From NCBI GenBank assembly GCA_034231615.1, contig CM067317.1, positions 44,338,652 through 44,402,651 of the forward strand: a stretch of DNA of 64,000 nucleotides. Reading direction: 5' to 3'. This stretch comes from Meghimatium bilineatum. Lineage: Eukaryota; Mollusca; Gastropoda; Stylommatophora; Philomycidae. Below the pieces are notes generated by a model. It was not told the origin of the DNA. It saw only the letters and a program-made list of their open reading frames with translations, and searched no databases. How positions within the stretch are numbered: the first letter of the stretch is position 1; each line of letters starts with the position of its first letter. The translations under genes were made by a program, and so were the position numbers. Shown here piece after piece: positions 55,590-64,000 of this stretch.

Positions 55590-55935
55590 ACATAATGAAT
55601 AAAGCATCCACATAAAATGCCAATCATTGATCACCTGACACGGCACATAATGAATGAAGCATCCACATAATGTCAATCAATGATCGCCTTTGCCACCCCA
55701 TACTGCTCATAATGAATGAAACATCCACATAAAATGACAATCATTGATCACCTGGCACAGCACATAATGAATGAAGCAGCCACATATTGTCAATCAATGA
55801 TCACCTTTGCCACCTGGCACAGCTCATAATGAATGAAGAAGCATCCACATAAAATGCCAATCATGGATCACCTGGCACGGCACATGATGAATGAAGCATC
55901 CACATAATGCCAATCAACGATCACCTATGCCATCT
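55590..55935. repeat. GCCACCTGGCAC minisatellite, array 2
   Basis: CACCTGGCACGGCACATAAT, GAATGAAGCATCCACATAA and TGCCAATCATTGAT alternate in units of about 55-70 bp, about six times. It is homologous to 53580-53812. Confidence 0.85.
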
Positions 55936-55989
55936 GGTCAATAAAGTTTAGAAAGAAATTAATATCTTATCACTAAGTACAAGAGAAAA

Positions 55990-56300
55990 TTGATCAATTT
56001 TGTCAATGATGAGTGCTGGAAGAAATGTGAAAATCTTTGAATGAGGAGTACAATAAGAAATGTATGACATTCTATCATTGGTGAATGCAAGAATAAATTA
56101 ATATTTTGTCATTGATGAGTGCAAGAAAAAATTAATAAAAATGTTATCAATGAGTACAAGAAGAAATTTATATTTTTTTCCACTGTATGAGAAAATTCAC
56201 TGTATATATTTTTTTTCTACTGTATGAGAAAATTCACTGTATATATATTTTACAGTAAATGAATTCTATTAAAAAATATATATATTTTACAACTAAGGAA
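55990..56300. repeat. Degenerate short repeats
   Basis: GATGAGTGCAAGAAGAAAT-type words recur at 35-60 bp through 56165, then TGTATGAGAAAATTCACTGT occurs twice, then TATATATTTTACA. No coding sequence. Confidence 0.6.
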
Positions 56301-56379
56301 TTCTAGAACAAATATATATGAGTTCAGAAAGTTACTAGACTGATTTCTTTTCCCCAAGAATCATAATAAGTAAGAGTGC

Positions 56380-57385
56380 TGTTATTTACAAGGTGCGTCT
56401 GATGACCATGTGCGAATATAAATATGAAACTGGATGTATATAATTTCGCACATCCGCTATGTGTGATCTTATAATTGACAATGACCTAATATGTCTCATA
56501 ACATTCTCAAACTCTGTGTTAATCTTCAATAATGTGTGTATTTGATTTCTGCTTTCAAAATGCTGCAAAGACAGATGTGTCAGGCCATTGGCACAAATAA
56601 AATGGTGACACAACGCCTTTCCATTTTCTGGACTACATCCTGCTGGAAATCTAGTTGGACCATTGTCCTGCTACAAGAGAGATCAAGTGGGAGTTTGAGA
56701 ATGAACGCTGAAGAAGAAGAAGAAAATGCTGCAATCAGTTTTTGGAGAGACATGCTGTAGAAGTCAGAAGTCATATATCTTAATGGTATTTCCATTTCAA
56801 AAGTGGACACAGGTCATTTAAAGATGAACCCTGTCAAGACACAACAGGTTTACGTAAGTCCAATGTCAAGACCATGTTGATAGTTTTCTTAGACAATGAT
56901 GGACCTGGTTCATCATTAATAAGTTCACAGAGGACAGAGTGTAAATACATAATTCTACAAGATATTCCTGCAACATCTCTGCAATGCTGTGCGCATATAT
57001 CGCTATATGAAGAGGCGCACACATAGTTGGATTGTTCTTCATGACATTACCCCTTCTTCTTGAATCACTTTCTGATAACAAACATGAAATTTTGTATTGT
57101 TTTTGCGCCTGGGAATGTGAAGTATATTGTGCTGTTGGTTTACAGCTGAGCAACATTGTTTGTGTCTTCCAGCCCAACACATCTGATTTCGACATACAAT
57201 ACCTATGCACACAGAAGGAATTTCACTATGAAGAAATTTTTGCAAATACACAACATTCTATAGATCCCATAGCTTTTATGCTTTCCCGACCTTACTCCAT
57301 GTGACATTTTTATGTTTCTACAACTTAAGAGAACACTTAAAATGTCATTGATCTGATAAAATTGAGAAGATACCAAAAAAAGTGG
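56380..57385 (+). pseudogene. mariner-type transposase remnant, split by a SINE
   Basis: After the SINE, fragments in shifting frames follow the order of mariner transposases: VKTMLIVFLDNDGPGSSLIS (compare MLIVFFDxxG), then IILQDIPATSLQ, a degenerate LPLLLESLSDN, TFS.DLTPCDIFMFLQLREH and LKCH....KIEKIPKKV. The (Y/F)SPDLxPCDxFxF motif is diagnostic. About 85 bp around 57100-57180 does not fit and may be another insertion. No functional frame remains. The part before 56557 is less certain. Confidence 0.7.
56569..56722 (+). mobile_element. SINE-like family 1, reference copy with TSD
   Basis: A 154-bp insertion with a perfect 12-bp duplication AAAATGCTGCAA (56557-56568, 56723-56734). It starts AGACAGATGTGTCAGGCCAT, passes CTGGACTACATCCTGCTGG and ACCATTGTCCTGCTACAAGA, and ends GGGAGTTTGAGAATGAACGC then TGAAGAAGAAGAAG. 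There is no obvious pol III box, and it may be the 3' piece of a longer element. Confidence 0.88.
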
Positions 57386-57386
57386 A

Positions 57387-57945
57387 TGATTCTTCTTCTT
57401 CTGTCATTTGCTTAAAATATGTCTATATCTGTAATTTTATCTCCTTAATAAACTTCACTATCTTTTACAGCTCATAGAGAGGCCTATAGAGCTTTGATTC
57501 TTATGTTGTTTCTATGGGGCAGTATGTTTTTGTCATCATCTCATACTCAGAACATTCTTGAAGTATATATTCTGCAGTCTGTGGTGTCTGTCCACATGCA
57601 CACACTGCTGTATTGCCAATCCTGAATTTTGTGTGCATAGCACTTCGGAGTTGATTGTTTCCTGTTCTGAGACGTATAATTGCAACTTATTCTGACCTAT
57701 TCATACTACAATAGTCATCTTGTGTTGTCATTTGTGGCTTTCTGATTGATTTGATCATTTGCTTTTTTCTCATGGTAAGTGATTGGTATATCTGGTTGGT
57801 CGTCTGTAGCACTCTTCTTAGCTACCGGTAGTTAATATATTCTCCCATATCTTGCTATTCCACTGTGATATGTTATCCAGTGAGAGAATACCTTATGCTG
57901 GTTGCATAGTTCAGGCAGTAGTGTTTGTAAGGTGACCAAAAAAAA
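57387..57945 (-). mobile_element. Old copy of the 4-kb LINE family, 3' end
   Basis: It has the same landmarks as 3613-4160: TTCTTCTTCTTCTG tail, TGTCTATATCTGTAATTTTA, the CACATGCACACACTGCTG finger region, and the region complementary to ITYHE.KKQMIKSIRKPQ. Reading frame is destroyed by many changes. It is 5'-truncated near 57945. Confidence 0.82.
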
Positions 57946-58199
57946 TTTGGACTGTTCTAAAGGTTCTTAGCAGAGGTGCTTCCTTCAGTGTCAGGGGTGC
58001 TTCTTTTAGTGGCAGGAGCAATGGAATAAGTGTATAGAATCACATTGAATACTATGAAAGCTATAGAACCAACTAGTGTGTAACTAACCAGCAGTTTTCC
58101 AGGGGAAAAAATTGGTTCAGGAACTTATTGAATAACACTTGTATTTTACACATATTGAATTATTAAAGAAATATATATTTTACAATTATTGAATCCTTA

Positions 58200-58356
58200 A
58201 AATTCGCCAAAGATGGATGTGTCGGGCCATTGGCGCAAATAAAACGGCGACACAACGCATTTCCATTCTCTGGACTGCATCCTGCTGGAGATCTAGTAGT
58301 ACTGCTACAGGAGAGATCCAACAGGAGTTTGAGAATGAACGCTGAAGAAGAAGAAT
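58200..58356 (+). mobile_element. SINE-like family 1 copy
   Basis: AGATGGATGTGTCGGGCCAT, GGCGCAAATAAAACGGCGAC, CTGCATCCTGCTGGAGATC and GGAGTTTGAGAATGAACGCT with a (GAA)n tail. CCTTAAAA/TCCTTAAAAA at the two edges could be a duplication (58193-58200, 58355-58363). Confidence 0.85.
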
Positions 58357-58429
58357 CCTTAAAAAACAAAACTTGAAATTAATCAAATGATAGCTGACTT
58401 AAACACCCATCAATCTGCATGGCTACAAA

Positions 58430-58870
58430 ATGACAATTTATAAACAGTATTTTTATACCAACTCTCTGTTACCATTGTCAAACATGGGCCTTGACACAAA
58501 GACACTAGCGAAAAAAATCACAGTATGTGAAATGCGATGTGTGAGGAAAGTTGTAAATGTCACCAGAAGACACCAACAGAGAAATGAAGATATCAGGAAA
58601 AAATGTATTATCTCAGGTCAAGACTACATTGAGAGACAGCAAACAAGGTGGTTTAGTCAAATCATTAGAATGGAACCAAAGCAACCAGTCCTTTGTGCAT
58701 ACAGCAGTAGAAGATCTGGCTACAAGGCACGAGGAAGACCAAGAACTAGATAGGTGGAGACAATCAAAGAAACCTTAAAGAGACACGTGCTGATAATGAC
58801 CAATGAGATAGCCAATATGGTCAATGAGACCCAAATGGCCAAAGACAGACAAGTTCAACTCCCCCCCCCC
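58430..58870 (+). mobile_element. L2/RTE-like LINE tail
   Basis: A 107-codon frame reads MGLDTKTLAKKITVCEMRCV, RKVVNVTRRHQQRNEDIRKK and YSSRRSGYKARGRPRTR, stop. It continues VETIKETLKRHVLIMTNEI and [13 protein letters not shown], and ends in a C-run at 58860. It is the same family as 39540 (-) and 59000 (-). Confidence 0.8.
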
Positions 58871-58999
58871 ACAACGCTTAACAGCACAAGTGGAAATGAC
58901 AGTAGATAAAGATAGATGATCAATCTGGTTATCCTCTGTTATCCCTTTGTTCCTTGTAGTCTCATGGGGTAGAAGGGAGCTCTGGAGATGGCTTTGTTA

Positions 59000-59275
59000 T
59001 TTGCTTCATACTCGTATATGCATGTTTCTGTGGCTATCTTTATTTCTGTAATCCATCTGCAAGGTGTGGTTTTGTATCCATTGCGTCTTAGTAATCCTTT
59101 TTTTTAGCAGCCGTGTCTGTTGGTAATCTGGAGGCATGTGGAAACCACTTAATCTGTTGTCTTCCGGTGTAATCTAAAACTGGGGTTGCATTAGTTTTCT
59201 GATACTTTAATTTTTTATTCTGTCTCTTTTTGTTGCTCCGAGGATTATGAGTAGGCATGCCATTTATATCATGAT
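59000..59275 (-). mobile_element. L2/RTE-like LINE tail
   Basis: The - strand reads MPTHNPRSNKKRQNKKLKYQ then TNATPVLDYTGRQQIKWFPH and ASRLPTDTA, followed by KDSHRNMHIRV. This is the post-RT tail of a family related to 23120. Confidence 0.65.
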
Positions 59276-59539
59276 GGTGGATAACTAGGGAAATAATGTC
59301 ATAGTGTTCAAGATGGTTCTGTCCGTCATGTTGAGAAATCTGGCTGGGGTTATATAGCTAGTGCAAATGGTTAGGTGATTTCCAAGTCCAGCAGAGAATG
59401 TAAGATGACTACTTCCAGTACGAGGTTGTACATTGAGGTTATTATTTAAGCCTACCAATGGCTCTCTGAAATTCAATTAACTAAGGCAGTTACAGTCTGT
59501 GCTTCATAATATTCAAAAAAGTATGCTCACGTCACCATA

Positions 59540-60330
59540 AGTGAAAGTCATCAATGAATGTTGTTGTTTGTCCATCACATGATGATCATTTGTTACATCC
59601 ACTTTTGAAAATTCAATTTTAGTTATGTCCTTGATTATGAGTTCGTAGATGGCTAATGAGTCCTATTCGGGCTGTAAATGTCCTTGGACAGTTAGGACAT
59701 GGAATGACGACTGTAGACGGATCTTTGTCTATCCGTGACTTTCTAGCTGCTCTCCGCTGTTGAGCTGCTGCATTTCTCTTCTTTTCACAAGATAATGCAC
59801 TCTTTTTTATTTTAGAATGCCATGTAGATCTATTTTGTGCAAGTTCTTCCCATGTATCGTGGTCTATTTCAAAGGCTTTCAGTGAGTTCTTTAACGAGTC
59901 CTGTAGCGCTTCCTTTGGCCACCATGAGATCTTATACCCTTCTCTAGCTCACCAAAGAGAAGTATCTTTGGCAGACGATGGTCTGGCATACGCACCAAAT
60001 GAGCTGCCCAACGAATCTGTGTCTGCATCAGGATCGTGTCAATGCTTGGGATACCAGCTCTATCAAGGACAGTGGTATCTGGAATCTTGTCTTGCCATCT
60101 GATTTTCATAACTTTTCTGAGACAATTTGTATGAAAATATTTTCGTGAAAATGACGTGCACTGTGGATTTTTATTAAAGTGAGGAAGAGTTGTGCAAAGC
60201 ATCGCCCTCATTCTCTTGTCGGACTTCATTTGAAACCAGTGGCAAGACGAATCGAGACGACTGGAAGTGAAGTACGATGCAGTGGATGACCATAGTTTTC
60301 TACGTGTCTCACCATGCCTGATGCAGTCCA
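59540..60330 (-). mobile_element. C2H2-tailed LINE, longest copy
   Basis: The - strand reads LRKVMKIRWQDKIPDTTVLD, RAGIPSIDTILMQTQIRWAA, HLVRMPDHRLPKILLFGELE and KGIRSHGGQRKRY. After a frameshift come LKAFEIDHDTWEELAQNRST and a C-terminal finger with PCPNCP.TFTA near 59700. The last bases CACTTTTGAAAATTCAATTT repeat those of 9480 and 24090. No RT is preserved. Confidence 0.85.
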
Positions 60331-60429
60331 CACCGCGTTGCTGGCGTTCGCCTACATTACCCAGTGGGCCAATAAACCACCGTACCTCGTACGCGTAAAT
60401 TCGCTGAATATCAGACTTTACGTGTTTAG

Positions 60430-60740
60430 GTTGATAAGACCGTTATGCTTTTTGAGATAGTCTCAGCACAATATCACCTACTTTACGACTGCCTAACAAG
60501 CTGTCAGTCGAGTGTGGAGCCAGAACACCCCTAGGCAATCCACTGGTGCTGTGTTCGCACAACACGTCAAGCCTGTTGTTGTAGCTACATGGTGAATAGT
60601 GAGCGATTTCAATGTGTTATTGACACCGAAGTAAATTTGTTCATCCTATAAACTTCAACATTATTATATATAATCACTCTTTTCACATCACGCAGATATA
60701 TCCATTTGATAGCCTCAACTAGACTGTCTTAAAATACATC
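60430..60740. other. No gene recognised
   Basis: Non-repetitive sequence with no conserved frame. 60560-60640 has a GTTGTTGTAGCTAC palindromic stretch of no obvious meaning. Confidence 0.4.
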
Positions 60741-60744
60741 AATG

Positions 60745-61015
60745 AATATAGCAATTATGGCAACCTGGGCCTAGACTTCTAGTTCAGGGGGCAAAGATAG
60801 GACACTGTCTTCTTTCCAGGCATGTCGTAGAGGGCGTCTAAAAAAAAGTTGGATGATAGACTGACAATCTGGAGAAAAAATCATCATTGTCACATCTTGC
60901 CTCAATTTCTTACTTGTGTCTATTATCATTTGATCCCCATGAATGACGCAGAGATCAAGGCCAACAGACATCGCACCCTTTTTTGTAGCAGACTTTATAA
61001 CGGGAAATGCTAACC
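60745..61015 (+). mobile_element. SINE-like family 3 copy
   Basis: ACTTCTAGTTCAGGGGGCAA, CTTTCCAGGCATGTCGTAGA, GGGCGTCTAA, TGACAATCTGGAG, CTTGCCTCAATTTCTTACTT, TGATCCCCATGAATGACG and ACGGGAAATGCT. It is the best-preserved family 3 copy, without a clear tail. Confidence 0.72.
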
Positions 61016-61022
61016 GTTAAAC

Positions 61023-61270
61023 GGGAAGTGGCGTAGCGTGGGTCAATGGCGCCCGGGACGGAATCATAATTTTCCGCCCTTGTGACATTAAAAAAATATG
61101 GCAGTGATTGTGAAAGCCTGTATGAAAATAAATTTGCTGCCCTCCCGATGATGCCGCCCGTGGTGGTCCGCACCTCTGGTTGCGGGGCATCAACTTTGGC
61201 ACAGCAAAGGCACTTAAATCCCATTTTAATGTTTTCATTATTTTGAAGGGCATTGTGATGCCCTGTGCGA
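61023..61270 (+). mobile_element. Possible hAT-like non-autonomous element
   Basis: Starts AAGTGGCGTAGCGTGGGTCA, a CAGTGGCGTAGC-type end typical of hAT elements, and is GC-rich inside (GATGCCGCCCGTGGTGGTCC). A matching right end is not seen, so it may be truncated. Confidence 0.4.
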
Positions 61271-61660
61271 CTACAACCCTCTTGGCACTCCCATCACTCT
61301 AGAACTAGGGGAAGAAAGTACTAACAAAGATGGCGGAAATCCCCATGAATTATAGCTTGTGTCCTGATATAGCCTAATTGGACTTTGTCCGCTGGTTAAA
61401 AGGGGCACACCTCTCCAAACGAGAGGCAAGCTCATTAACCTATGAATTATTACCTATGAATTATATCAATCTTTAGCTTAAAGCTGCATAATTACGTGCT
61501 ATGAATGATACTCTCGGCTGGCACGTATTGCTTTGTTGAGAAGGATGGAATACATCCAACTACAATTAAATAAATCCTCTATGTTTTGTCAACACTTTCC
61601 TCTATATAACCACATCACTGTTGCCTCTAATTTTTCCACTATCCTGTTTATTTATTGCCA
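61271..61660. other. No gene; small LINE scrap
   Basis: 61560-61640 read on the - strand gives VEKLEATVMWLYRGK, a bit of L2/RTE-like post-RT domain. The remainder shows nothing recognisable. Confidence 0.4.
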
Positions 61661-61674
61661 AACTTAGCATAAAT

Positions 61675-62105
61675 ATTTTAGAGTCAGTGGTAGATCCCTA
61701 TATAGACCTGAGAAGATTACAGGCTTTCGAGTACAAATACTACAGACAAATTCTACGAATTTCCTATAGGGAACATAAGACCAATGTGTACGTAAGAAAT
61801 AAAGTAGAGATGTGTGCAGGAGTTCAGGAACCATTGCTTTCAATAGTGAAACGACGAAAACTAGCATGGTTCGGACATGTATGCAGACATGATTCCTTAT
61901 CAAAAACAATACTATAGGTAACTGTCGAAGGGGGGAGAAACAGAGGGAAAATAAAGACATGGACAGACAACATCAAGGAATGGACAATATATTTCCACAC
62001 TCATCTGCATCGCTGAGGATAGAATTCGCTGGAGGACTCTGTGTTCTGAAGCAACCAATTTGGCACCCCTACGACCATGAAGGGTTACGGTTTATTGATT
62101 GATTG
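61675..62105 (+). mobile_element. LINE tail, family of 49755
   Basis: From 61705 it is almost the same as 50310-50701: [40 protein letters not shown] and [18 protein letters not shown]. Then a stop, frameshifts and the same ACGACC.TGAAGGGTTA hairpin with a (TTGA)n tail. Confidence 0.87.
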
Positions 62106-62309
62106 ATATAGGCCTAGCCATGAAACTCTTCAGCGCTTCTAATGACAGTGACATATTACATAGCATATTCTTCTCAACATCTTAACTAGAAATCTATGTA
62201 CCCATACAAATAGAAAATGTATTTCTTTTTAGATTTATAGGTCTATAATGGTACATATGTTATGCATGGCCTATTCTTCTTCTTCTGCATTCATTCTCTT
62301 ATAACCACA

Positions 62310-62770
62310 ACAAATAAATCATGAGATTTCCGCCGACGAGAGCGAAGTATGTTGTGCCACAAGTTCCACGATTGAACTGTGTTATTTGTACCTCGATTGG
62401 CTCACTTTGTGGTCTAGACATCCGAGGCCCAGCACATTCGTTTTTGTCATGCCTTTAATTCGGGTAGTAGGTTTCCCTAGCCCGTGACAACCTGCCTATC
62501 TGTCGACAGTCACGTGGGTGCATAGTCACTCTTCGCCAAGACGATTGTGATTCACGTCTATCTCGCGCGAGGTGTTCCGCCGTCTGTGAACCTGCCTCGT
62601 GTAATTCGACGTTCTGTGCCTATGCCCATCGGATGCTGAACCTTTTCTCATCCGCGAGGTAGTTGGACCATGGCTCTTTCGTCTTAGCCGAGGTGTCGTT
62701 CACTGACAGCGTGAACCCCTAGCCCAATTCCGAGTCTCATACCAAAAGATGAGCTATAATGGTACACATG
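62310..62770. repeat. GC-richer unique region with shared 50-bp block
   Basis: Base composition is richer in G+C than the neighbourhood. 62553-62604 matches 19995-20045. No protein family is recognised in any frame. Confidence 0.4.
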
Positions 62771-62905
62771 GCATACAATGGTATCAAGGCGTATCTTCAC
62801 TGATGTACTTATTCTGCTCTCCCATATGGTATTTAATCTCGGCATTGCAGCCGTGGCTATTTCAAGTCTAATTTTCAAGCGTTGACTGCAACGGATCTCC
62901 ATCTT
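62770..62905 (-). mobile_element. LINE scrap, family of 49755
   Basis: The - strand reads MEIRCSQRLKIRLEIATAAM then PRLNTIWESRISTSVKIRL. This parallels [20 protein letters not shown] and [14 protein letters not shown] of the copy at 49755. Confidence 0.75.
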
Positions 62906-62909
62906 CTAT

Positions 62910-63668
62910 CTCTTTCACAGGGTTTCTATCTCTTTCACAGGGTTTCTATCTCTTTCACATAGTTTCTATCTCTTTCACAGGGTTTCTATCTCTTTCACGG
63001 GTTTTCTATATCTTTCACAGGGTTTCTATATCTTTCATAGAGTTGCCATCTAATTCACATGGCTGCCATCTCTTTCAGATTGTTGCCATCTCGTTCAGAT
63101 TGTTGCCATCTCTTTCACAGGGTTTCTATCTCTTTCACATAGTTTCTATCTCTTTCACAGGGTTTCTATCTCTTTCACAGGGTTTCCATCTCTTTCACGA
63201 GGTTTCTATCTCTTTCACAGAGTTTCCATCTCTTTCACGAGGTTTTTATCTCTTTCACAAGGTTTCTATCTCTTTCACTGGGTTTTTATCTCTTTCACGA
63301 GGTTTCTATCTCTTTCACAAGGTTTCTATCTCTTTCACAGAGTTTCCATCTCTTTCACTGGGTTTTTATCTCTTTCACGTGGTTTCTATCTCTTTCACTG
63401 GGTTTCTATCTCTTTCACGAGGTTTCTATCTCTTTCACGAGGTTTCTATCTCTTTCACGAGGTTTCCATCTCTTTCAAAGAGTTTCCATCTCTTTCAAAG
63501 AGTTTCCATCTCTTTCACAGAGTTTCCATCTCTTTCACAGAGTTTCTATCTCTTTCACAAGGTTTCTATCTCTTTCACGGGGTTTCTATCTCTTTCACGA
63601 GGTTTCTATCTCTTTCATGAGGTTTCTATCTCTTTCATGAGGTTTCTATCTCTTTCACAGGGTTGCCA
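62910..63668. repeat. 20-bp minisatellite, about 38 units
   Basis: GGTTTCTATCTCTTTCACAG is repeated about 38 times, with AGTTTCC, GGTTTTT and TTGCCATC variants. The period of 20 rotates the frame and no + frame has a stop, so a 216-codon pseudo-protein (LFHKVSISFT-like) arises. It directly abuts a LINE scrap. Confidence 0.93.
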
Positions 63669-63699
63669 TTTTAAATATCTGGTTCATGATTAAGTTGAA

Positions 63700-63812
63700 T
63701 ATGACAGGCTGAATGGTGCAGATATCTCAACAAGGCTCTAGACCATGACACATGCATTCCGTTCTCTAGACTACATTCTACCAATCGATTTTGAGAAAGA
63801 ATGCAAAAAACG
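63700..63812 (+). mobile_element. SINE-like family 2 fragment
   Basis: ATGACAGGCTGAATGGTGCA, GATATCTCAACAAGGCTCTA, GACCATGACACATGCATTCC and GATTTTGAGAAAGAATGC correspond to the 3' half of 26732-27009. Decayed. Confidence 0.6.
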
Positions 63813-64000
63813 AAATATTTGGCAATTTTTTGCCTATTTTGAAAACATATCTACTTTCACATATAATCTTGTTTAAATTTATCTAAAAATGTATTTACTT
63901 AAAACACATGTTTTTAGAATGGTCCACTTAGACACAACGAACTATCACTAAAACTAGGGTGTTATGAAGTGTAAACAAGAAAACCTACAAATTACAATAC
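63813..64000. other. No gene recognised
   Basis: AT-rich sequence to the window edge with no recognisable feature. Confidence 0.5.

Noticed and set aside
55392..55595. A 67-codon frame (CNDCHRLIRDSSTMVQEQVM) as a possible extra exon
   Set aside because: It lies downstream of the POGLUT1 stop, has no matching splice context, and I recognise no family.
63043..63693. A 216-codon frame with a repeated SISFT motif
   Set aside because: It results from the 20-bp minisatellite, which is stop-free in every + frame.

Overview
Source and overall character. The window is metazoan nuclear DNA: AT-rich, with one split gene, GT-AG introns and very many retrotransposon remnants and tandem repeats. I see no bacterial operon, rRNA gene, CRISPR array or virus. 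The mix of single-ORF RNase H LINEs, L2/RTE-type LINE tails, SINEs and minisatellites, together with a POGLUT1 that is close to the vertebrate and insect proteins, suggests an invertebrate, probably a lophotrochozoan and perhaps a gastropod mollusc. The phylum is an inference and not proven by anything here.

Host gene. The one convincing host gene is a complete ten-exon protein O-glucosyltransferase 1 gene (POGLUT1/Rumi) on the + strand, 28270-54375. It encodes 403 residues and every intron has a GT donor and an AG acceptor. It would act in the endoplasmic reticulum, glucosylating EGF repeats of Notch-type proteins. Its introns, 0.7-4.9 kb each, are packed with mobile elements and minisatellites. 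The predicted C-terminus lacks a KDEL-like signal.

Left part (1-28 kb). This holds an almost intact 4.06-kb LINE on the - strand (3613-7668), with an 11-bp target-site duplication, one in-frame amber codon and a 5' end that can be folded like an HDV-type ribozyme. A 40-copy, 112-bp minisatellite (11831-16310) joins seamlessly to the 3' end of a second RNase H LINE and appears to be made from that LINE's last codons and tail. A roughly 2-kb, 19-bp minisatellite (17701-19770) is open in all + frames. A purine-rich repeat region lies at 20150-21120. An old RNase H LINE (25800-27207) is split by a SINE with a perfect target-site duplication.

Intron region (28-54 kb). Introns carry three TTAA-flanked piggyBac-like non-autonomous elements, a Tc1-like transposase remnant, L2/RTE-like LINE tails in both orientations, a twin-primed LINE copy, and minisatellites that abut or include splice-site sequence ahead of exons 4 and 6.

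Right part (54-64 kb). Downstream are minisatellites, a mariner remnant split by a SINE, further LINE tails including a family ending in a C2H2 finger, SINEs, and a 20-bp minisatellite at 62910-63665.

How the parts relate. Three short SINE-like families share modules. Families 1 and 2 share a 3' end (GAGTTTGAGAA...GAAGAAGAAG), and families 2 and 3 share a 5' half (AAAGAATA...GGCGACTAA). This points to module exchange and to a common LINE partner for families 1 and 2. Many insertions are nested and keep readable target-site duplications, so part of the insertion order can be worked out from the sequence alone.
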